A stretch of 60,613 nucleotides of DNA from Planctomycetaceae bacterium. GTDB taxonomy: Bacteria; Planctomycetota; Planctomycetia; Pirellulales; Pirellulaceae. The stretch covers positions 1 through 60,613 of the forward strand of contig QIKY01000238.1 of NCBI GenBank assembly GCA_003233175.1. Reading direction: 5' to 3'. Numbering within the stretch: position 1 is the first letter of the stretch; the number at the start of each line of letters is the position of its first letter. The notes under the pieces are model-generated. The model was not told the DNA's origin. It saw nothing but the letters and a program-made list of their open reading frames with translations, and searched no databases. Shown here piece by piece: positions 1 to 9,455 of the stretch. A program made the translations under genes and the position numbers.

Positions 1-946
1 CGATCGGGTTTTGCCGAAATCGTTTTCTCCAACTGTTGCGGCACTTGGAAATGTATACTGGGCCCACGTGCCGCGCCCAGGTGAGTGTGTTCCAATGCGC
101 CAAGTCCGTCGATAATTTTTCGAAATGCTGCTCCAATCGGCGGGCGACATCGGGTTTAACCAGAACGGCCCCGGCCGCATGCTGATGGATGTAGATTCTT
201 TGGATGACCGATGGGTCATTGAGCGACGGATTGATTCGAATGGCGAGACCGTACGCTGCAAGAGGATAGTCGTGCCCTTCGACATGGTCGAATTGATAGT
301 TGCCCAGCGAATAATAGACGGGCTTTCCATTTACAACTTCATGGCCGTGAATTGTGTGGGAATGATGTCCAAAAACGCCGTCCGCACCGGCGGTGATCCA
401 CTCTTTTGCGCGGCGCAACTGTTTGGGGGAAGGGTGGTAAGCCAGTTCTCCCTCTTTGCCCCAGTGAGGTGTGACGTACACGCGATCAACGTTCGGGCGG
501 ATCTGGGAAATCAAACTGGCCACATCTTCTTCCCGGACCAGCTTCGGGCCCCTCGCCCGGCATGGTTCTAGACACCCAATGACGGCGATCTGCAACCCAT
601 TGCAACTCAACTTTGCATAAGGGTGATTTTTTAACCCAAAGAACTGAATCCCCTTGAAGGAATTTAGCCGTTCGATCATCCGATCAAACGCGTCCGCACC
701 TGCATCATAAACGTGGTTGTTGGCGACACTAAACGCTGTGACTCCGCTGCAACGCACACGCTCAAATGCGTCTTCCCCCATCACGACTGAATGGGCTTTC
801 GATCGGGAGGTGGGAGCCTTGCCGATAACGCACTCCAAATTTGCGACGACTGCGACGACCAAGTCCCCCATAGTCGGCTGCACGAAGAGGAATGGCGAAT
901 CCGGCAAGTAATCGCCAACAAATGTCAATGTAGACTTCTCAGTCAC
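1..946 (-). CDS. CapA-family protein, partial (runs off left edge)
   Basis: The minus strand reads open from a GTG at 944-946 to the window edge, giving at least 315 residues without a stop. The protein begins like CapA/PgsA-type metallophosphoesterase-fold proteins: GDYLPDS near the start, then NLE, then SVANNHVYDAGADAF. Further on come TPHWGKEGEL, GADGVFGHHSHTIHGHE and KPVYYSLGNYQF, which are the hallmark histidine-rich and GNY blocks of the family. Known members are linked to poly-gamma-glutamate or capsule anchoring. Its GTG overlaps the stop of the upstream glycosyltransferase (GTGACTGA), so it belongs to the same polysaccharide operon. No signal peptide is visible, so its location is unclear. 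The C-terminus lies outside the window. The family call is firm; its role in this locus is inference. Confidence 0.85.
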   Translation of the reverse strand, partial: MTEKSTLTFVGDYLPDSPFLFVQPTMGDLVVAVVANLECVIGKAPTSRSKAHSVVMGEDAFERVRCSGVTAFSVANNHVYDAGADAFDRMIERLNSFKGIQFFGLKNHPYAKLSCNGLQIAVIGCLEPCRARGPKLVREEDVASLISQIRPNVDRVYVTPHWGKEGELAYHPSPKQLRRAKEWITAGADGVFGHHSHTIHGHEVVNGKPVYYSLGNYQFDHVEGHDYPLAAYGLAIRINPSLNDPSVIQRIYIHQHAAGAVLVKPDVARRLEQHFEKLSTDLAHWNTLTWARHVGPVYISKCRNSWRKRFRQNPI

Positions 947-1802
947 CTGCTGACTTCGCCACTCGGTCAGCGTAATCGTGTGCGCGAACCTTTGCGACCA
1001 CGTGAATTTGGTGCGCCATCAGTAGGCTGCAGTACGTCAGCCCAGCCAAACCATCGAGGAACCCAAGTCGAAATACGTATGTGTAAAGAAACATGAGTAC
1101 TGGCGTAAACGGGACACGAACACTCAAATGCCGCAGAGCTCTCCGTCGCTTGATTGGAGCATTGCTAATTAAGTCCCACCACTTCATTTCTTGTTGGCGC
1201 AGATCCAAAATCAGAGCCACTTCTTCCGTGGAGTAGTTGTTATGCCTCGCAATCCAGTCGGTCATGCCTTTGCTAAATGACTCGTGACGCCAGCCCTCTT
1301 TGAGATAAGCCAGTTTGCCATCGACCAATTCGCGTTGGCCATGCCCCGCCTTCTCATATCGCACGTCGCCGACCCGCAGCAAGCGCAATTGGTATGACGG
1401 AAACATTGTCGAGTACTTTAACCATTTCCCCATCAAATAGTTCCTGCCCGCCACATACCCCCCAACGCAATCGGTTTCCTCGATAAACTGTCCTACTTCC
1501 GCCTGAAACTCATCCGAACATAATTCATCGGCGTCTACGAAAAGCACCCACTGATTTCGAGGATCCGTATTGTCCAAGGCCCAATTGCGCTGTCGACCGA
1601 AGTCCTCGAACGTATTCTCAAGAATGCGGACGTCCGATCGCACGGAACTTGCCAATTTCACAGTGTCGTCATCGCTTCGGGAATCAACGATAATGACTTC
1701 GTCGCACCAACCAAGACGCTCAATGCACCTACGGATGTTGGCCTGTTCGTTATACGTGAGGATAATCGCAGAGACCGGGATTGTTTCGGAGGACCGGGTC
1801 AT
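939..1802 (-). CDS. GT2 glycosyltransferase, WaaE/KdtX-like
   Basis: A 287-residue inverting GT-A glycosyltransferase. The N-terminal Rossmann half starts with SAIILTYNEQANI, followed by EVIIVDSRSDDDT, and carries the metal/nucleotide-binding DADE at about residues 90-93. The layout and length match the WaaE/KdtX-like branch that adds a hexose to a lipid-linked core or oligosaccharide. The C-terminal third is basic and hydrophobic (around FTPVLMFLYTYVFRLGF), suggesting peripheral membrane contact. It overlaps the upstream methyltransferase gene by 4 bases and the downstream capA-like gene by 8 bases. A truncated paralogue lies at 3130-3393. Sugar specificity cannot be read from the sequence. 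Confidence 0.88.
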   Translation of the reverse strand: MTRSSETIPVSAIILTYNEQANIRRCIERLGWCDEVIIVDSRSDDDTVKLASSVRSDVRILENTFEDFGRQRNWALDNTDPRNQWVLFVDADELCSDEFQAEVGQFIEETDCVGGYVAGRNYLMGKWLKYSTMFPSYQLRLLRVGDVRYEKAGHGQRELVDGKLAYLKEGWRHESFSKGMTDWIARHNNYSTEEVALILDLRQQEMKWWDLISNAPIKRRRALRHLSVRVPFTPVLMFLYTYVFRLGFLDGLAGLTYCSLLMAHQIHVVAKVRAHDYADRVAKSAGD

Positions 1803-2794
1803 CTGACGGCCGTCTTCCGTCCACAGATTCCGATATCAACATTGTCCGTCGAGCGCAGGTCTTGGAATCCCGCCTCATCAAACCAACGCTTGATTTCCCC
1901 TTCATGAAATGCATGCAAGTATTCAGGACCGACGACGTCGAAGACTGTCAAAGCGATCTCCCCGAAACTGCGGTATCGGTTCTTTGATTGCTTGAAACCG
2001 AAAAAAATAGTTTTTCGGGACCACCACCCAAGTAGATACAACGCATTGAATACGATGTATAGAGGAATGGCGAGCACCAATGAGGCTATGTACATTAAGT
2101 GGGGCGGAAGCCTTCGAGCGAACGGCAGGCACGAACGAATCATTCGATACGGGTTCCTTCGATTCCTACACACCCACACGAAAAAAAGACCGTCATCTGC
2201 GACCAGTTCCGCCACTTGACTAAACACTTCTCGCGGGTTCGGCGTTCGGTGGATCATGCCGCTGCACCAGACCACATCGAATTTCTTTTTGCAAATGGGC
2301 GGTCGTGCAGCATCACCCTGGACGATATGACTCCCCGGACACTCGCCGGCCAATGCATAAAGCGCATCCAGACCGCTGTGAATGTCAAGACTGACAATTT
2401 GGCAACCATCATCCGCGAATGCTCTAACAAGTTTTCCCGAACCGCATCCAGCATCAAGAATTCGTTTTCCTCGCAAATTATGCAGAGGCAGCCCCAGGCT
2501 CTCTTGAAAATATTCCTTCCAGTCATCACGTTTAACGCCATAGACGGTTCCATCCTCGAGTTTGCCGTCTAGCAATTTGGTCCACTGCAAGCCATAGTCG
2601 TCAGCAGTATTTTGTTGTACGCCTTTGATCGATGGACAGAAACGCGGAACGCCACGGCGAATCTCGTATTCAACACCGCAAGCACAGGAAAGCGTGCCAC
2701 TCACGACTTCGCTTCCGTCGATCTCATGTGATTTAAGCGTTGGCGTCCCGCGACACTCTGGGCAGGCGTAGAATTCAAGGGCGCTTGGTTTCAT
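1799..2794 (-). CDS. SAM-dependent methyltransferase with Trm112-like zinc ribbon
   Basis: A 331-residue protein. The N-terminus resembles a Trm112-like zinc ribbon: CPEC at residues 11-14 and a CAC pair at 37-39. A class I methyltransferase fold follows, with motif I DAGCGSGKL at about 114-122 and an acidic LDIH strand end. The post-motif VWCSGMIHRTPNP fits Methyltransf_11 proteins. A hydrophobic stretch around residues 233-258 (LVLAIPLYIVFNALYLLGWW) could be membrane-embedded, which is unusual for this family. It is the first gene after a 335-base gap and overlaps the next GT2 gene by ATGA. It probably methylates a sugar or lipid carrier in polysaccharide assembly. The substrate is unknown. 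Confidence 0.82.
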   Translation of the reverse strand: MKPSALEFYACPECRGTPTLKSHEIDGSEVVSGTLSCACGVEYEIRRGVPRFCPSIKGVQQNTADDYGLQWTKLLDGKLEDGTVYGVKRDDWKEYFQESLGLPLHNLRGKRILDAGCGSGKLVRAFADDGCQIVSLDIHSGLDALYALAGECPGSHIVQGDAARPPICKKKFDVVWCSGMIHRTPNPREVFSQVAELVADDGLFFVWVCRNRRNPYRMIRSCLPFARRLPPHLMYIASLVLAIPLYIVFNALYLLGWWSRKTIFFGFKQSKNRYRSFGEIALTVFDVVGPEYLHAFHEGEIKRWFDEAGFQDLRSTDNVDIGICGRKTAVR

Positions 2795-3129
2795 GTTGAT
2801 TTTTGGTTCTTCCGGGATTTTAATGGGTCGGATTTGAAATGTGGGCGCCTCATGCCCACCTCTGTTCTCACCTCGACAAAGGGACGCACCAAAACTTTGT
2901 GGGACACAATAACAGGGGAGTACGATGGTGGGGCTACATCAACGAAAAGTGGGGCGTAAACGAAAATGCTGGAGATGCCGCGATTTCAGTATCTTTTTAA
3001 ACGGAGCTCCCGCGAGCCCCTTTCGCCTTGTGTTCATCAAGACGCGTTGTCCACGCGAATCGAACTGGAATCAGCCAATAAAATACTTGAATAACCTGAT
3101 TTATTGTCAATGATTCGGTCGTCGTTACC
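2795..3129. other. 335-base spacer inside the polysaccharide locus
   Basis: No convincing gene is present. A reading frame at 2925-3113 on the plus strand has no recognisable content and runs against the operon. The stretch is AT-richer than its flanks and contains a small hairpin (GTGGGC at 2841-2846 pairing with GCCCAC at 2854-2859). It lies directly after the broken GT2 fragment, so it may be a rearrangement scar. It may also supply a secondary promoter for the three genes to its left. Confidence 0.5.
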
Positions 3130-3393
3130 TTAGATCACAATCCATTCATGTTTCGGATTCGTGTTGTCAAGAGCCCAGTTTCGCTGCTGGCCGAAGTCTT
3201 CAAACGCGTTCGAAAATATGCGGACGTCGGAGCGCGCTTCGCGAGCGATTTCAACCGTGTTGTCGGAACTATTGGAGTCGAGAATGACGACGTCGTCGAC
3301 CCAATCGAGTGTCTTGATGCAACTCGATATATTTTCCGCCTCGTTGTAGGTTAGGATGATCGCCGTAATTGGGTATCGTGTTGATTCAGACAT
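3130..3393 (-). pseudogene. truncated GT2 glycosyltransferase (N-terminal fragment)
   Basis: An 87-residue frame matching the first 87 or so residues of the intact GT2 at 939-1802: both have AIILTYNE, then VD(S/D)xS, then EDFGxQRNWALDNT. It stops exactly where the metal-binding DADE motif should begin, the last residues being WIVI and then TAA. The catalytic half of the domain is therefore missing and the product cannot work as a GT-A enzyme. It sits 4 bases downstream of the GT4 gene ending at 3398. The break point suggests a deletion or recombination between paralogues rather than a point mutation. Whether it is still translated is unknown. Confidence 0.85.
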
Positions 3394-3397
3394 ACCG

Positions 3398-4582
3398 CTA
3401 ATTCAAATGCACGGATTCGGGAGTCGAGCCGCCGTTGACCAGCCAGTCATATACAGCCAGGGTCTCGCGGGCGACAATGTCCCAGGTGTACTGATTGCGA
3501 ATCAACTTGTTTCCGGCCGCGGCCATTTGCTCGCGGGCGTCGTGGGTTAGTTTCAGCAAATGTCGCAGACCTTCATAGGTTCCTTCGATCGTGGGCGCGA
3601 CTTCGATTGCCGCACCTGCCGCCGCCGCCTCTGGGAAATTGCAGCCGGGAGTGAGCATAACGGGTAGTCGGCATGCCAACGCCTCCAGCACCGCCATGCT
3701 AAAACCTTCCGAATGCGATGGCAACACGAATAAACTCGCGGCGGATAGCGCTTGAAGTTTTTGCCGCCCTTGCAGGTTTCCAGTGAAAGTGACCTGATTA
3801 CTAATGTTGAGACGGCTCGCGATTGCCATGCATTCACCCAACAAACCGTTGTCTGGGCCGGCAACAACAAGGTGGGCGTCGGGGAAATCTCCGGCAAGCC
3901 GCCCCCATGCCTGTATAAGATGGTCGGTTCCTTTTTTTCGGTGTATTCGACCTAGAAAAAGAACGATCTTTTTGCCCTTGGCTTTTGGAAACGCCTCGGT
4001 AAATTCCGTCTTCGAGGGTAGGTTTTGAAAGTCAGGCAGATGGATTCCATTCGGAATCACGGCGATAGGTTGTGTCAGCCCAAGCTCACGAATCCCTCGC
4101 ATTTCATTACGACTGTTGACATGGATGCAGTTGGCGGTTCGTAAGTCTTGCATCTGGAACCAGCGGCCGACAATTCTCTTCTTCCATCTTGAGTTCCTCA
4201 GCGCCCAGGGTTCGAGTGCTCCGTGGGCGGTGATCACCACCGGCTTGTTCTCCGTCATCGCGATCCGAGAGGCATAGGAATTCGGCAGCATCCAAACGCT
4301 GTGGTTATGAACAACATCCGCCGACTGGATTCCCTTTCGCAGCACAGGCTTCAACGTCGGCGACCAGGAAAGCCCTCCCAGCCAGAGCCCCTTGCGTGTC
4401 AGGTACTGAGAGGGCGGTTCAAAAATTTCACCGATTGAAGACAGGCCACGACCATAACAATCGGCGGCGTACACACTCACCGGCGCGCCCGCTCGGCCCA
4501 TCGCCGTGGTTAGATCACGCATGATCCAAGCGACGCCGTTCGCTTTGGAATACAGACCGCCGACAACGAATATCGGCTTCAT
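3398..4582 (-). CDS. GT4-family glycosyltransferase
   Basis: A 394-residue retaining GT-B enzyme. The N-terminal acceptor half starts MKPIFVVGGLYSKANGVAW. A nucleotide-sugar half follows, with VLFLGRIHRKKGTDHLI near residues 210-230 and the E-x7-E motif in SHSEGFSMAVLEALACRLP near residue 290. Such proteins transfer a sugar from a nucleotide donor to a growing lipid-linked glycan on the cytoplasmic face. Its start overlaps the stop of the next upstream GT4 (ATGA, 4 bases), which indicates co-translation. Donor and acceptor cannot be predicted. Confidence 0.9.
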   Translation of the reverse strand: MKPIFVVGGLYSKANGVAWIMRDLTTAMGRAGAPVSVYAADCYGRGLSSIGEIFEPPSQYLTRKGLWLGGLSWSPTLKPVLRKGIQSADVVHNHSVWMLPNSYASRIAMTENKPVVITAHGALEPWALRNSRWKKRIVGRWFQMQDLRTANCIHVNSRNEMRGIRELGLTQPIAVIPNGIHLPDFQNLPSKTEFTEAFPKAKGKKIVLFLGRIHRKKGTDHLIQAWGRLAGDFPDAHLVVAGPDNGLLGECMAIASRLNISNQVTFTGNLQGRQKLQALSAASLFVLPSHSEGFSMAVLEALACRLPVMLTPGCNFPEAAAAGAAIEVAPTIEGTYEGLRHLLKLTHDAREQMAAAGNKLIRNQYTWDIVARETLAVYDWLVNGGSTPESVHLN

Positions 4583-5805
4583 GTGAACAACTCCGTCAGA
4601 ATGTCGGACAACCTCTTCGCGCCCGCCACAGACGAGCAGTTCGCCACCTGCTCCAAGGAATTCTTGCCGTACGCTTTGCGAAGCGCGGGGTTATTGGCCA
4701 GTTGTTGCATCGCGGCGGCAAGGTCGTCAACATTCTCGGCGTCGAATCGAATGCCATTCACATCTGCGCAAACGAGATCATGCGTTGCGCCCGTCTGATT
4801 CGTCGCAATGACGGGCAACCCCGCGCCACAGGCTTCATTGACCACCACCGCCCAACCATCGTGTCGCGACGCAATCACGAACACATCCGCCGCTCGAAAA
4901 TACGCGGGTAACATTTCTTGGGTTTGGTGTCCGGCGAAGACCACCGGCGCGTCGATGGAATCGCTTTGATGTTCCAATTTCGCTCTGAGCGGTCCATCAC
5001 CCAGTAGCAGGAGCGCCACATGATCGTTCAGCGCCGCAACCTGTCGAAACGCGGCCAGTAGCGTGTCGACGCCCTTCCGCCAGATGAGCTGTCCGGAATA
5101 CAGAAAGACGACTTTTCCCCTGAGCCCATGACGATTTCGTACTTCTGCGATGTCCGCTTCCGAAACAGACTGAAAACGCCCCACATCGCAACAATAGGGC
5201 ACGTTTTTTACCTTATATTCCGCAGCGCCTAACGCGGCATATTGCCGGGCCGCGAGACCACCCACGCAAATTAAACGCGTACAGGCCGCAAAGAGCAACC
5301 ACAGAATCACCCTTCGCACAAGCATTAACGGGATACGCGGAAGAATAACCCACCAGGATAAATCTGGTCGCATCGCGAGCCCTGGTCGCTCAAGCCACAG
5401 CACCAAGGGTTTCCGTCGCAGCCAGACAACGAACGCACAGATCAGAAACGTTGGGCTGGTGTACAACCCCGACAGAACGTAAACGTCATGCGTTGCACGC
5501 GATACCTCCAGAATCGCCCCAGGATGGATGCGGAGTTCGTCGCGCACGCGAGACAATCCGAAGCCGGACAAAACCGTGTGACGAATGTCGTTCAGCGCCC
5601 GCCCGCTTTCGCCACGAAAATCATCTCGCATTAAACGCAAGTTTAGCTCAACACTACCTTGTCGCTGCATCTCCCTACACAGTTCGACCTGATAAGGACT
5701 TGGGCTGTTGGTCAGCAGCCAGATCGATTTCTTTTTTTCGTTAGCTTGAACGTGTTTCGTTTTTCCAGACACGCTCGGGGAATCTGTGTACGTTTCGGTT
5801 GTCAC
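4579..5805 (-). CDS. GT4-family glycosyltransferase
   Basis: A 408-residue GT-B glycosyltransferase. After a short polar N-terminus it reads SIWLLTNSPSPYQVELCREM, the usual GT4 opening. The middle contains a hydrophobic arginine-rich segment (about residues 135-180) that probably docks to the membrane. The C-terminal half has VVFLYSGQLIWRKGVDTLL and the E-x7-E region SRHDGWAVVVNEACGAGLP. It overlaps both neighbours by 4 bases and so sits inside one translationally coupled block of three GT4 genes (3398-7064). Specificity is unknown. Confidence 0.9.
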   Translation of the reverse strand: MTTETYTDSPSVSGKTKHVQANEKKKSIWLLTNSPSPYQVELCREMQRQGSVELNLRLMRDDFRGESGRALNDIRHTVLSGFGLSRVRDELRIHPGAILEVSRATHDVYVLSGLYTSPTFLICAFVVWLRRKPLVLWLERPGLAMRPDLSWWVILPRIPLMLVRRVILWLLFAACTRLICVGGLAARQYAALGAAEYKVKNVPYCCDVGRFQSVSEADIAEVRNRHGLRGKVVFLYSGQLIWRKGVDTLLAAFRQVAALNDHVALLLLGDGPLRAKLEHQSDSIDAPVVFAGHQTQEMLPAYFRAADVFVIASRHDGWAVVVNEACGAGLPVIATNQTGATHDLVCADVNGIRFDAENVDDLAAAMQQLANNPALRKAYGKNSLEQVANCSSVAGAKRLSDILTELFT

Positions 5806-7064
5806 TGTGCGATTCCGGCGGGTGTGGTTGCTGACGCATCAAAAATTCGCCCGACCGCGGCCAAAAGCCGTTTGGCGTAACAGTCCCATGTGAATTCCTT
5901 CGCCCGCGCTAACGCGTTTTCACTCATGTATTGCCACAAGCTTGGGTCTTGGAGCAGTTGTCGGATCTTCTCACTAAGTTGCTCCGACGAACGAATTGGA
6001 ACGATGAAACCATCCAAGCCGTCTCGCACGACGGAACCCGCGTGCGGCGTCGTGATGACAGGAAGACCCGCCGCCAGCGCTTCGTAGCAAACATTGGCCG
6101 ACCCTTCCGAAATCGTCGGTAGGACGAATACGTCGGCCCAGGCATATTGCTCAGGCATCTCCGAACGAGGAATAACCCCAGCGTATTCGAAAGTGGCACA
6201 AACGTCGGCGAACGCCTGATCTGAAATGGCTGGGGGACCGACCACTCGAACAGTGATGTGATCCGACGGTAATTCACTGACTGCTTTCAGGAGGTACTGG
6301 ATGCCCTTTCGCAAACATAGGCTTCCCGCAAATAGTACATTGAGATGTGTCGGCGACGATCTTCGCTTGAGACTTTGCCGAACGCTGTGAAAACCGTATG
6401 GAACGACTTCGCAACAGGTAGACTCATCGCCAACGGTGCTGATACTATCTCTAACGTATTCCGATCCACAAATAACGAGATCCGCCAAGCTTCGTTCCTC
6501 GATTTCGCGATCAGCCAACTCGCGCCAGTCGGCCTCTTTAACATCACTTTGCTCCCAATTCGGCCAGCGTAGCCGTTCTTCGGAAAGCAGTTTTTCATCG
6601 AACGCCTGATCGGCGGCAGTTTGTTCGATAATGGTCTTCAAGCCTTGCTTCCGCGCGGCCCTCATGATTTCTAATCCGGCTCCGTTAAATACATAGACGG
6701 TGTTTGCATTGGCAAACCCCGCCTGGCAGGCGAGGCTTCCGAACCGCCGGTTGGCGGCAACGTACGATGCATAGCGTTGGGCGGATGTCCGCACGCGGTT
6801 TGCTTTCAACATTCGCTGAATTCCAAACCAAGGAAAATCGTACACAAGGTCTCTGGGAACGTTCCTGATCCGCCTCGCTCGCGCCCGCCGCATCGCCCTG
6901 AATCGGTTGAGAATTGGAAGAGACGAAAACGCCCTGACCGGCAGACTTTCAGCATGAAGATCGGTATAAAACCTTGTTAGCCAGCCATGCCCGGCAAGGA
7001 TTGCCGGAATCGCGTAGTGCCGGCGCGCGCCGATTTGCGCTACGCAAATCTTAGGTTGATTCAT
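5802..7064 (-). CDS. GT4-family glycosyltransferase
   Basis: The frame is open upstream to 7139, but the ATG at 7062-7064 (MNQPKICVAQIGARRHYAIP) starts at the family's natural N-terminus and overlaps the preceding gene's stop by 14 bases, so I chose it. The product is about 420 residues. Visible blocks are LNVLFAGSLCLRKGIQYLL at the start of the donor domain and TISEGSANVCYEALAAGLP, the E-x7-E motif. The family acts on nucleotide-sugar donors at the cytoplasmic membrane. It is the first of three coupled GT4 genes downstream of the Wzy-like membrane protein. Confidence 0.88.
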   Translation of the reverse strand: MNQPKICVAQIGARRHYAIPAILAGHGWLTRFYTDLHAESLPVRAFSSLPILNRFRAMRRARARRIRNVPRDLVYDFPWFGIQRMLKANRVRTSAQRYASYVAANRRFGSLACQAGFANANTVYVFNGAGLEIMRAARKQGLKTIIEQTAADQAFDEKLLSEERLRWPNWEQSDVKEADWRELADREIEERSLADLVICGSEYVRDSISTVGDESTCCEVVPYGFHSVRQSLKRRSSPTHLNVLFAGSLCLRKGIQYLLKAVSELPSDHITVRVVGPPAISDQAFADVCATFEYAGVIPRSEMPEQYAWADVFVLPTISEGSANVCYEALAAGLPVITTPHAGSVVRDGLDGFIVPIRSSEQLSEKIRQLLQDPSLWQYMSENALARAKEFTWDCYAKRLLAAVGRIFDASATTPAGIAQ

Positions 7065-8466
7065 TGCGCCTGAATTTCCGTCGGCCGGGAATACCCGCCT
7101 CTGGTTGCAATCCCCTGAGTGCGATTTTCTGCGAACCAAAATCGAGGCTACCGATTTTCAATCTCCAGAACACGAGTGTAATGGCGCTAATGAACACAAA
7201 TCGATGCATGAACGCCGATATCGATTGCGTGGGTATGTAGATCGACAGAATGAGCGACTCAAGAAAGAAAATCGTCCAGATTCCGCTTTTCAAAATGGCC
7301 TTTCTCCACAAGTACGCAAGGCCACGACCGAAACCCCAGGCAGCCAGCACGGCAAACCAGGAGAATTCACAAAAGAGATCTGCTGCGAAACCTCCAGACG
7401 ATCCTGCTGAAGGGCGCCAACCCATGACCTCCCGCCATTCCCGATATTTGTATCCATGCAGATTGTCGGCGGTCTTCATCCATCCGAATCCGGAATCTTC
7501 GTATTTGGTGGGCCAAATTTGACGGGGAATCGGCCGCACCAGTAGAATCACGCCCAGACGCGAACCCCAGTAATGCCGACCAGTACTTTCCGCTACGTTC
7601 GTTTGAGCGATTCCAAACACGACATCGTCACCGAGTTTTGCGGTGGTCGGAAACACGCTGTCAACCATTTTCGCGGAGTCGACGGTGACATCGGAACCCA
7701 GGTAGATTTGCCCCCGGTGAGAGATCAGAAAAGCCAGCAAAATGGCAGTGGCGCCGAGTCCCAAGGCGAGGGGAATAATCTTCGGCCGACGGCCAGTGGC
7801 GACATACCAGGAGAAAATCAATGTCCCCATGACCAAAAAGGTGGGGCCCCGACGAGCGCCTAAGATTCCGTGCAGCAGATGCGGTGAGGCAAAAACCAGC
7901 CCTAGGAAAATATCACTCGGACGAAGTTGCCTCCCGCGCCGCGACAGAAAGACAAGCATGATGGCGGGGAACGCCAACATGGGCGCTTCACTGATGTATC
8001 CGCTGCTGGCTAATATCATTCCCTTCGCGTGGCCATAAACATGAATGAAACCACCGCTTTCGGATATGCCGTACCAATAGGCCGCCAGCGCAATGCATCC
8101 CAGAATGCACCCGAGTTGATACGTCTTTTGTTGCTGATTGGGGTTAAGAGAAAACGAAATGCGGGCGCCATGCGGAAGATGACACTTGGAAATCAGACCA
8201 AAACAAAAACCGGTCACGACGAGGGCGTTTACGAACAAGCCGAGGTTCAGTTGCCGTGCCGACACGTGCAACAGAAACTGACCGTTGCTCTGTAACAGGA
8301 ACGGTCGAAGACCGTACATGTAAATCAGCAATGGCGCCAGTAGCATCATCGGATGCAGCAAGTCGCGCGTATGGTTCCATATATATGCCGCACAAATAAT
8401 CACGACCACGAAGGTCAAGAGAATCAAAAACTCAGGAATCGTTCGCCTCCTCGTCGACCAAGGCAC
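7051..8466 (-). CDS. Wzy-like polysaccharide polymerase (multi-pass membrane protein)
   Basis: This protein has about 10-12 hydrophobic segments and no cytosolic enzyme domain, the pattern of oligosaccharide repeat-unit polymerases. The first segment starts at IPEFLILLTFVVVIICAAYI, and a large soluble loop (around ENLHGYKYREWREVMG-type residues) comes before the last segments. The open frame extends to 8631 but would then overlap the upstream GT2 by 200 bases. A GTG at 8464-8466, only about 10 codons before the first membrane segment, gives a sensible 35-base overlap. A Wzy-type polymerase joins repeat units on the outer face of the inner membrane. The family is highly divergent, so this rests on topology and context. 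The start is uncertain. Confidence 0.68.
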   Translation of the reverse strand: MPWSTRRRTIPEFLILLTFVVVIICAAYIWNHTRDLLHPMMLLAPLLIYMYGLRPFLLQSNGQFLLHVSARQLNLGLFVNALVVTGFCFGLISKCHLPHGARISFSLNPNQQQKTYQLGCILGCIALAAYWYGISESGGFIHVYGHAKGMILASSGYISEAPMLAFPAIMLVFLSRRGRQLRPSDIFLGLVFASPHLLHGILGARRGPTFLVMGTLIFSWYVATGRRPKIIPLALGLGATAILLAFLISHRGQIYLGSDVTVDSAKMVDSVFPTTAKLGDDVVFGIAQTNVAESTGRHYWGSRLGVILLVRPIPRQIWPTKYEDSGFGWMKTADNLHGYKYREWREVMGWRPSAGSSGGFAADLFCEFSWFAVLAAWGFGRGLAYLWRKAILKSGIWTIFFLESLILSIYIPTQSISAFMHRFVFISAITLVFWRLKIGSLDFGSQKIALRGLQPEAGIPGRRKFRRNEST

Positions 8467-9382
8467 ACTCGGGCGTGAATGTCGCGGAATCCCAGGCGAC
8501 CGCCCCGTGGACGGGGAGGTTCCTGTATCGTGAATAGGTAACTTTAGAGACGGGGTTGCGTTGAGGAACGAATCGAATGCAAGCGAACAAGGCACGAATC
8601 GTGTACCAGGTTCTTCTGGGGAATTGACCAATGGAAATGCGGTGTTTCAGCAGGAGAAACACGTCTGCCGGTAATCGCCACAAGACTGTCGGAAACGGCA
8701 CATTAACGACATCAAACAAAAACGTGTTGCGTATGCCAAGGTAGGCAATTCGTGAATGGTCGCGTTTTTGACTTGGATTGTGAATGATTGGCGGCGTTTT
8801 TAGATAGCGGATTTCATATCCTGCATCCAAGATTCTCAGACACAAGTCGCGCTCCTCGCCCTGATGGAACAGGTATTCAGAGTAGCCTCCCAGTTTTAAG
8901 AAGACATCGCGTCGGACGGCGTGAGCACATCCGATGTAGTTTCGAATTTCCGAGTTCTCGTCAATCTCCTGCATGAACCCCTGGCGAGCGGTGCGATTTG
9001 GTTCGCTGAACTGAAGCGCAAAGGCGCCGACTGCGGGCCACTGCCGAAATTGCTCAACAACCATAGCCACGGTTTCCGGATCCGTGAAGCGTGCATCGTC
9101 ATCAATGGAGAACACGAATTCACCGCGTGCGTCTTCAAAACCGCGGTTGCGCAGGCCGATATAGCCTGTTTGCCGCTGACTATGAAAATACCGCACACTC
9201 GGGAACGCCGACTCCACCATTTCCCGTGTGCCGTCGGTGGAGGCGTCGTCGTAGACCAAAACCTCCAGTGAGACTCCGGTTTGCTGTTCGCACGAGCGCA
9301 ATGCTATTCGCAGTTCTTCGCAACGATTGCGCGTCGTGATGACAACGGATGCGGCGGGGGTTGTGCGGTTGTTGTCGGTCAT
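8432..9382 (-). CDS. GT2-family glycosyltransferase
   Basis: A 316-residue GT-A enzyme. ASVVITTRNRCEELRIAL opens the nucleotide-binding half, VLVYDDASTDGT follows, and the metal-binding triad is DDDARF near residues 96-101. A second conserved block, GEERDLCLRILDAGYEIRY, corresponds to the catalytic ED region seen in rhamnosyl- and galactofuranosyl-type GT2 enzymes. It lacks transmembrane helices. Its 3' end overlaps the Wzy-like gene. The donor sugar is not predictable. Confidence 0.9.
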   Translation of the reverse strand: MTDNNRTTPAASVVITTRNRCEELRIALRSCEQQTGVSLEVLVYDDASTDGTREMVESAFPSVRYFHSQRQTGYIGLRNRGFEDARGEFVFSIDDDARFTDPETVAMVVEQFRQWPAVGAFALQFSEPNRTARQGFMQEIDENSEIRNYIGCAHAVRRDVFLKLGGYSEYLFHQGEERDLCLRILDAGYEIRYLKTPPIIHNPSQKRDHSRIAYLGIRNTFLFDVVNVPFPTVLWRLPADVFLLLKHRISIGQFPRRTWYTIRALFACIRFVPQRNPVSKVTYSRYRNLPVHGAVAWDSATFTPECALVDEEANDS

Positions 9383-9455
9383 GCGCCAGTAGCCAAATTC
9401 GCGTTGATTCCGAAGGGTCGACTATTTGTCCGGCGGTCCAAGAATCGCTATCCGA

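Noticed and set aside
2925-3113. A plus-strand 62-residue frame between methyltransferase and GT2 remnant
   Set aside because: It runs against the operon and has no protein-like features.
8466-8631. N-terminal extension of the Wzy-like protein to 8631
   Set aside because: It would overlap the upstream GT2 by 200 bases and looks non-coding before the first membrane helix.
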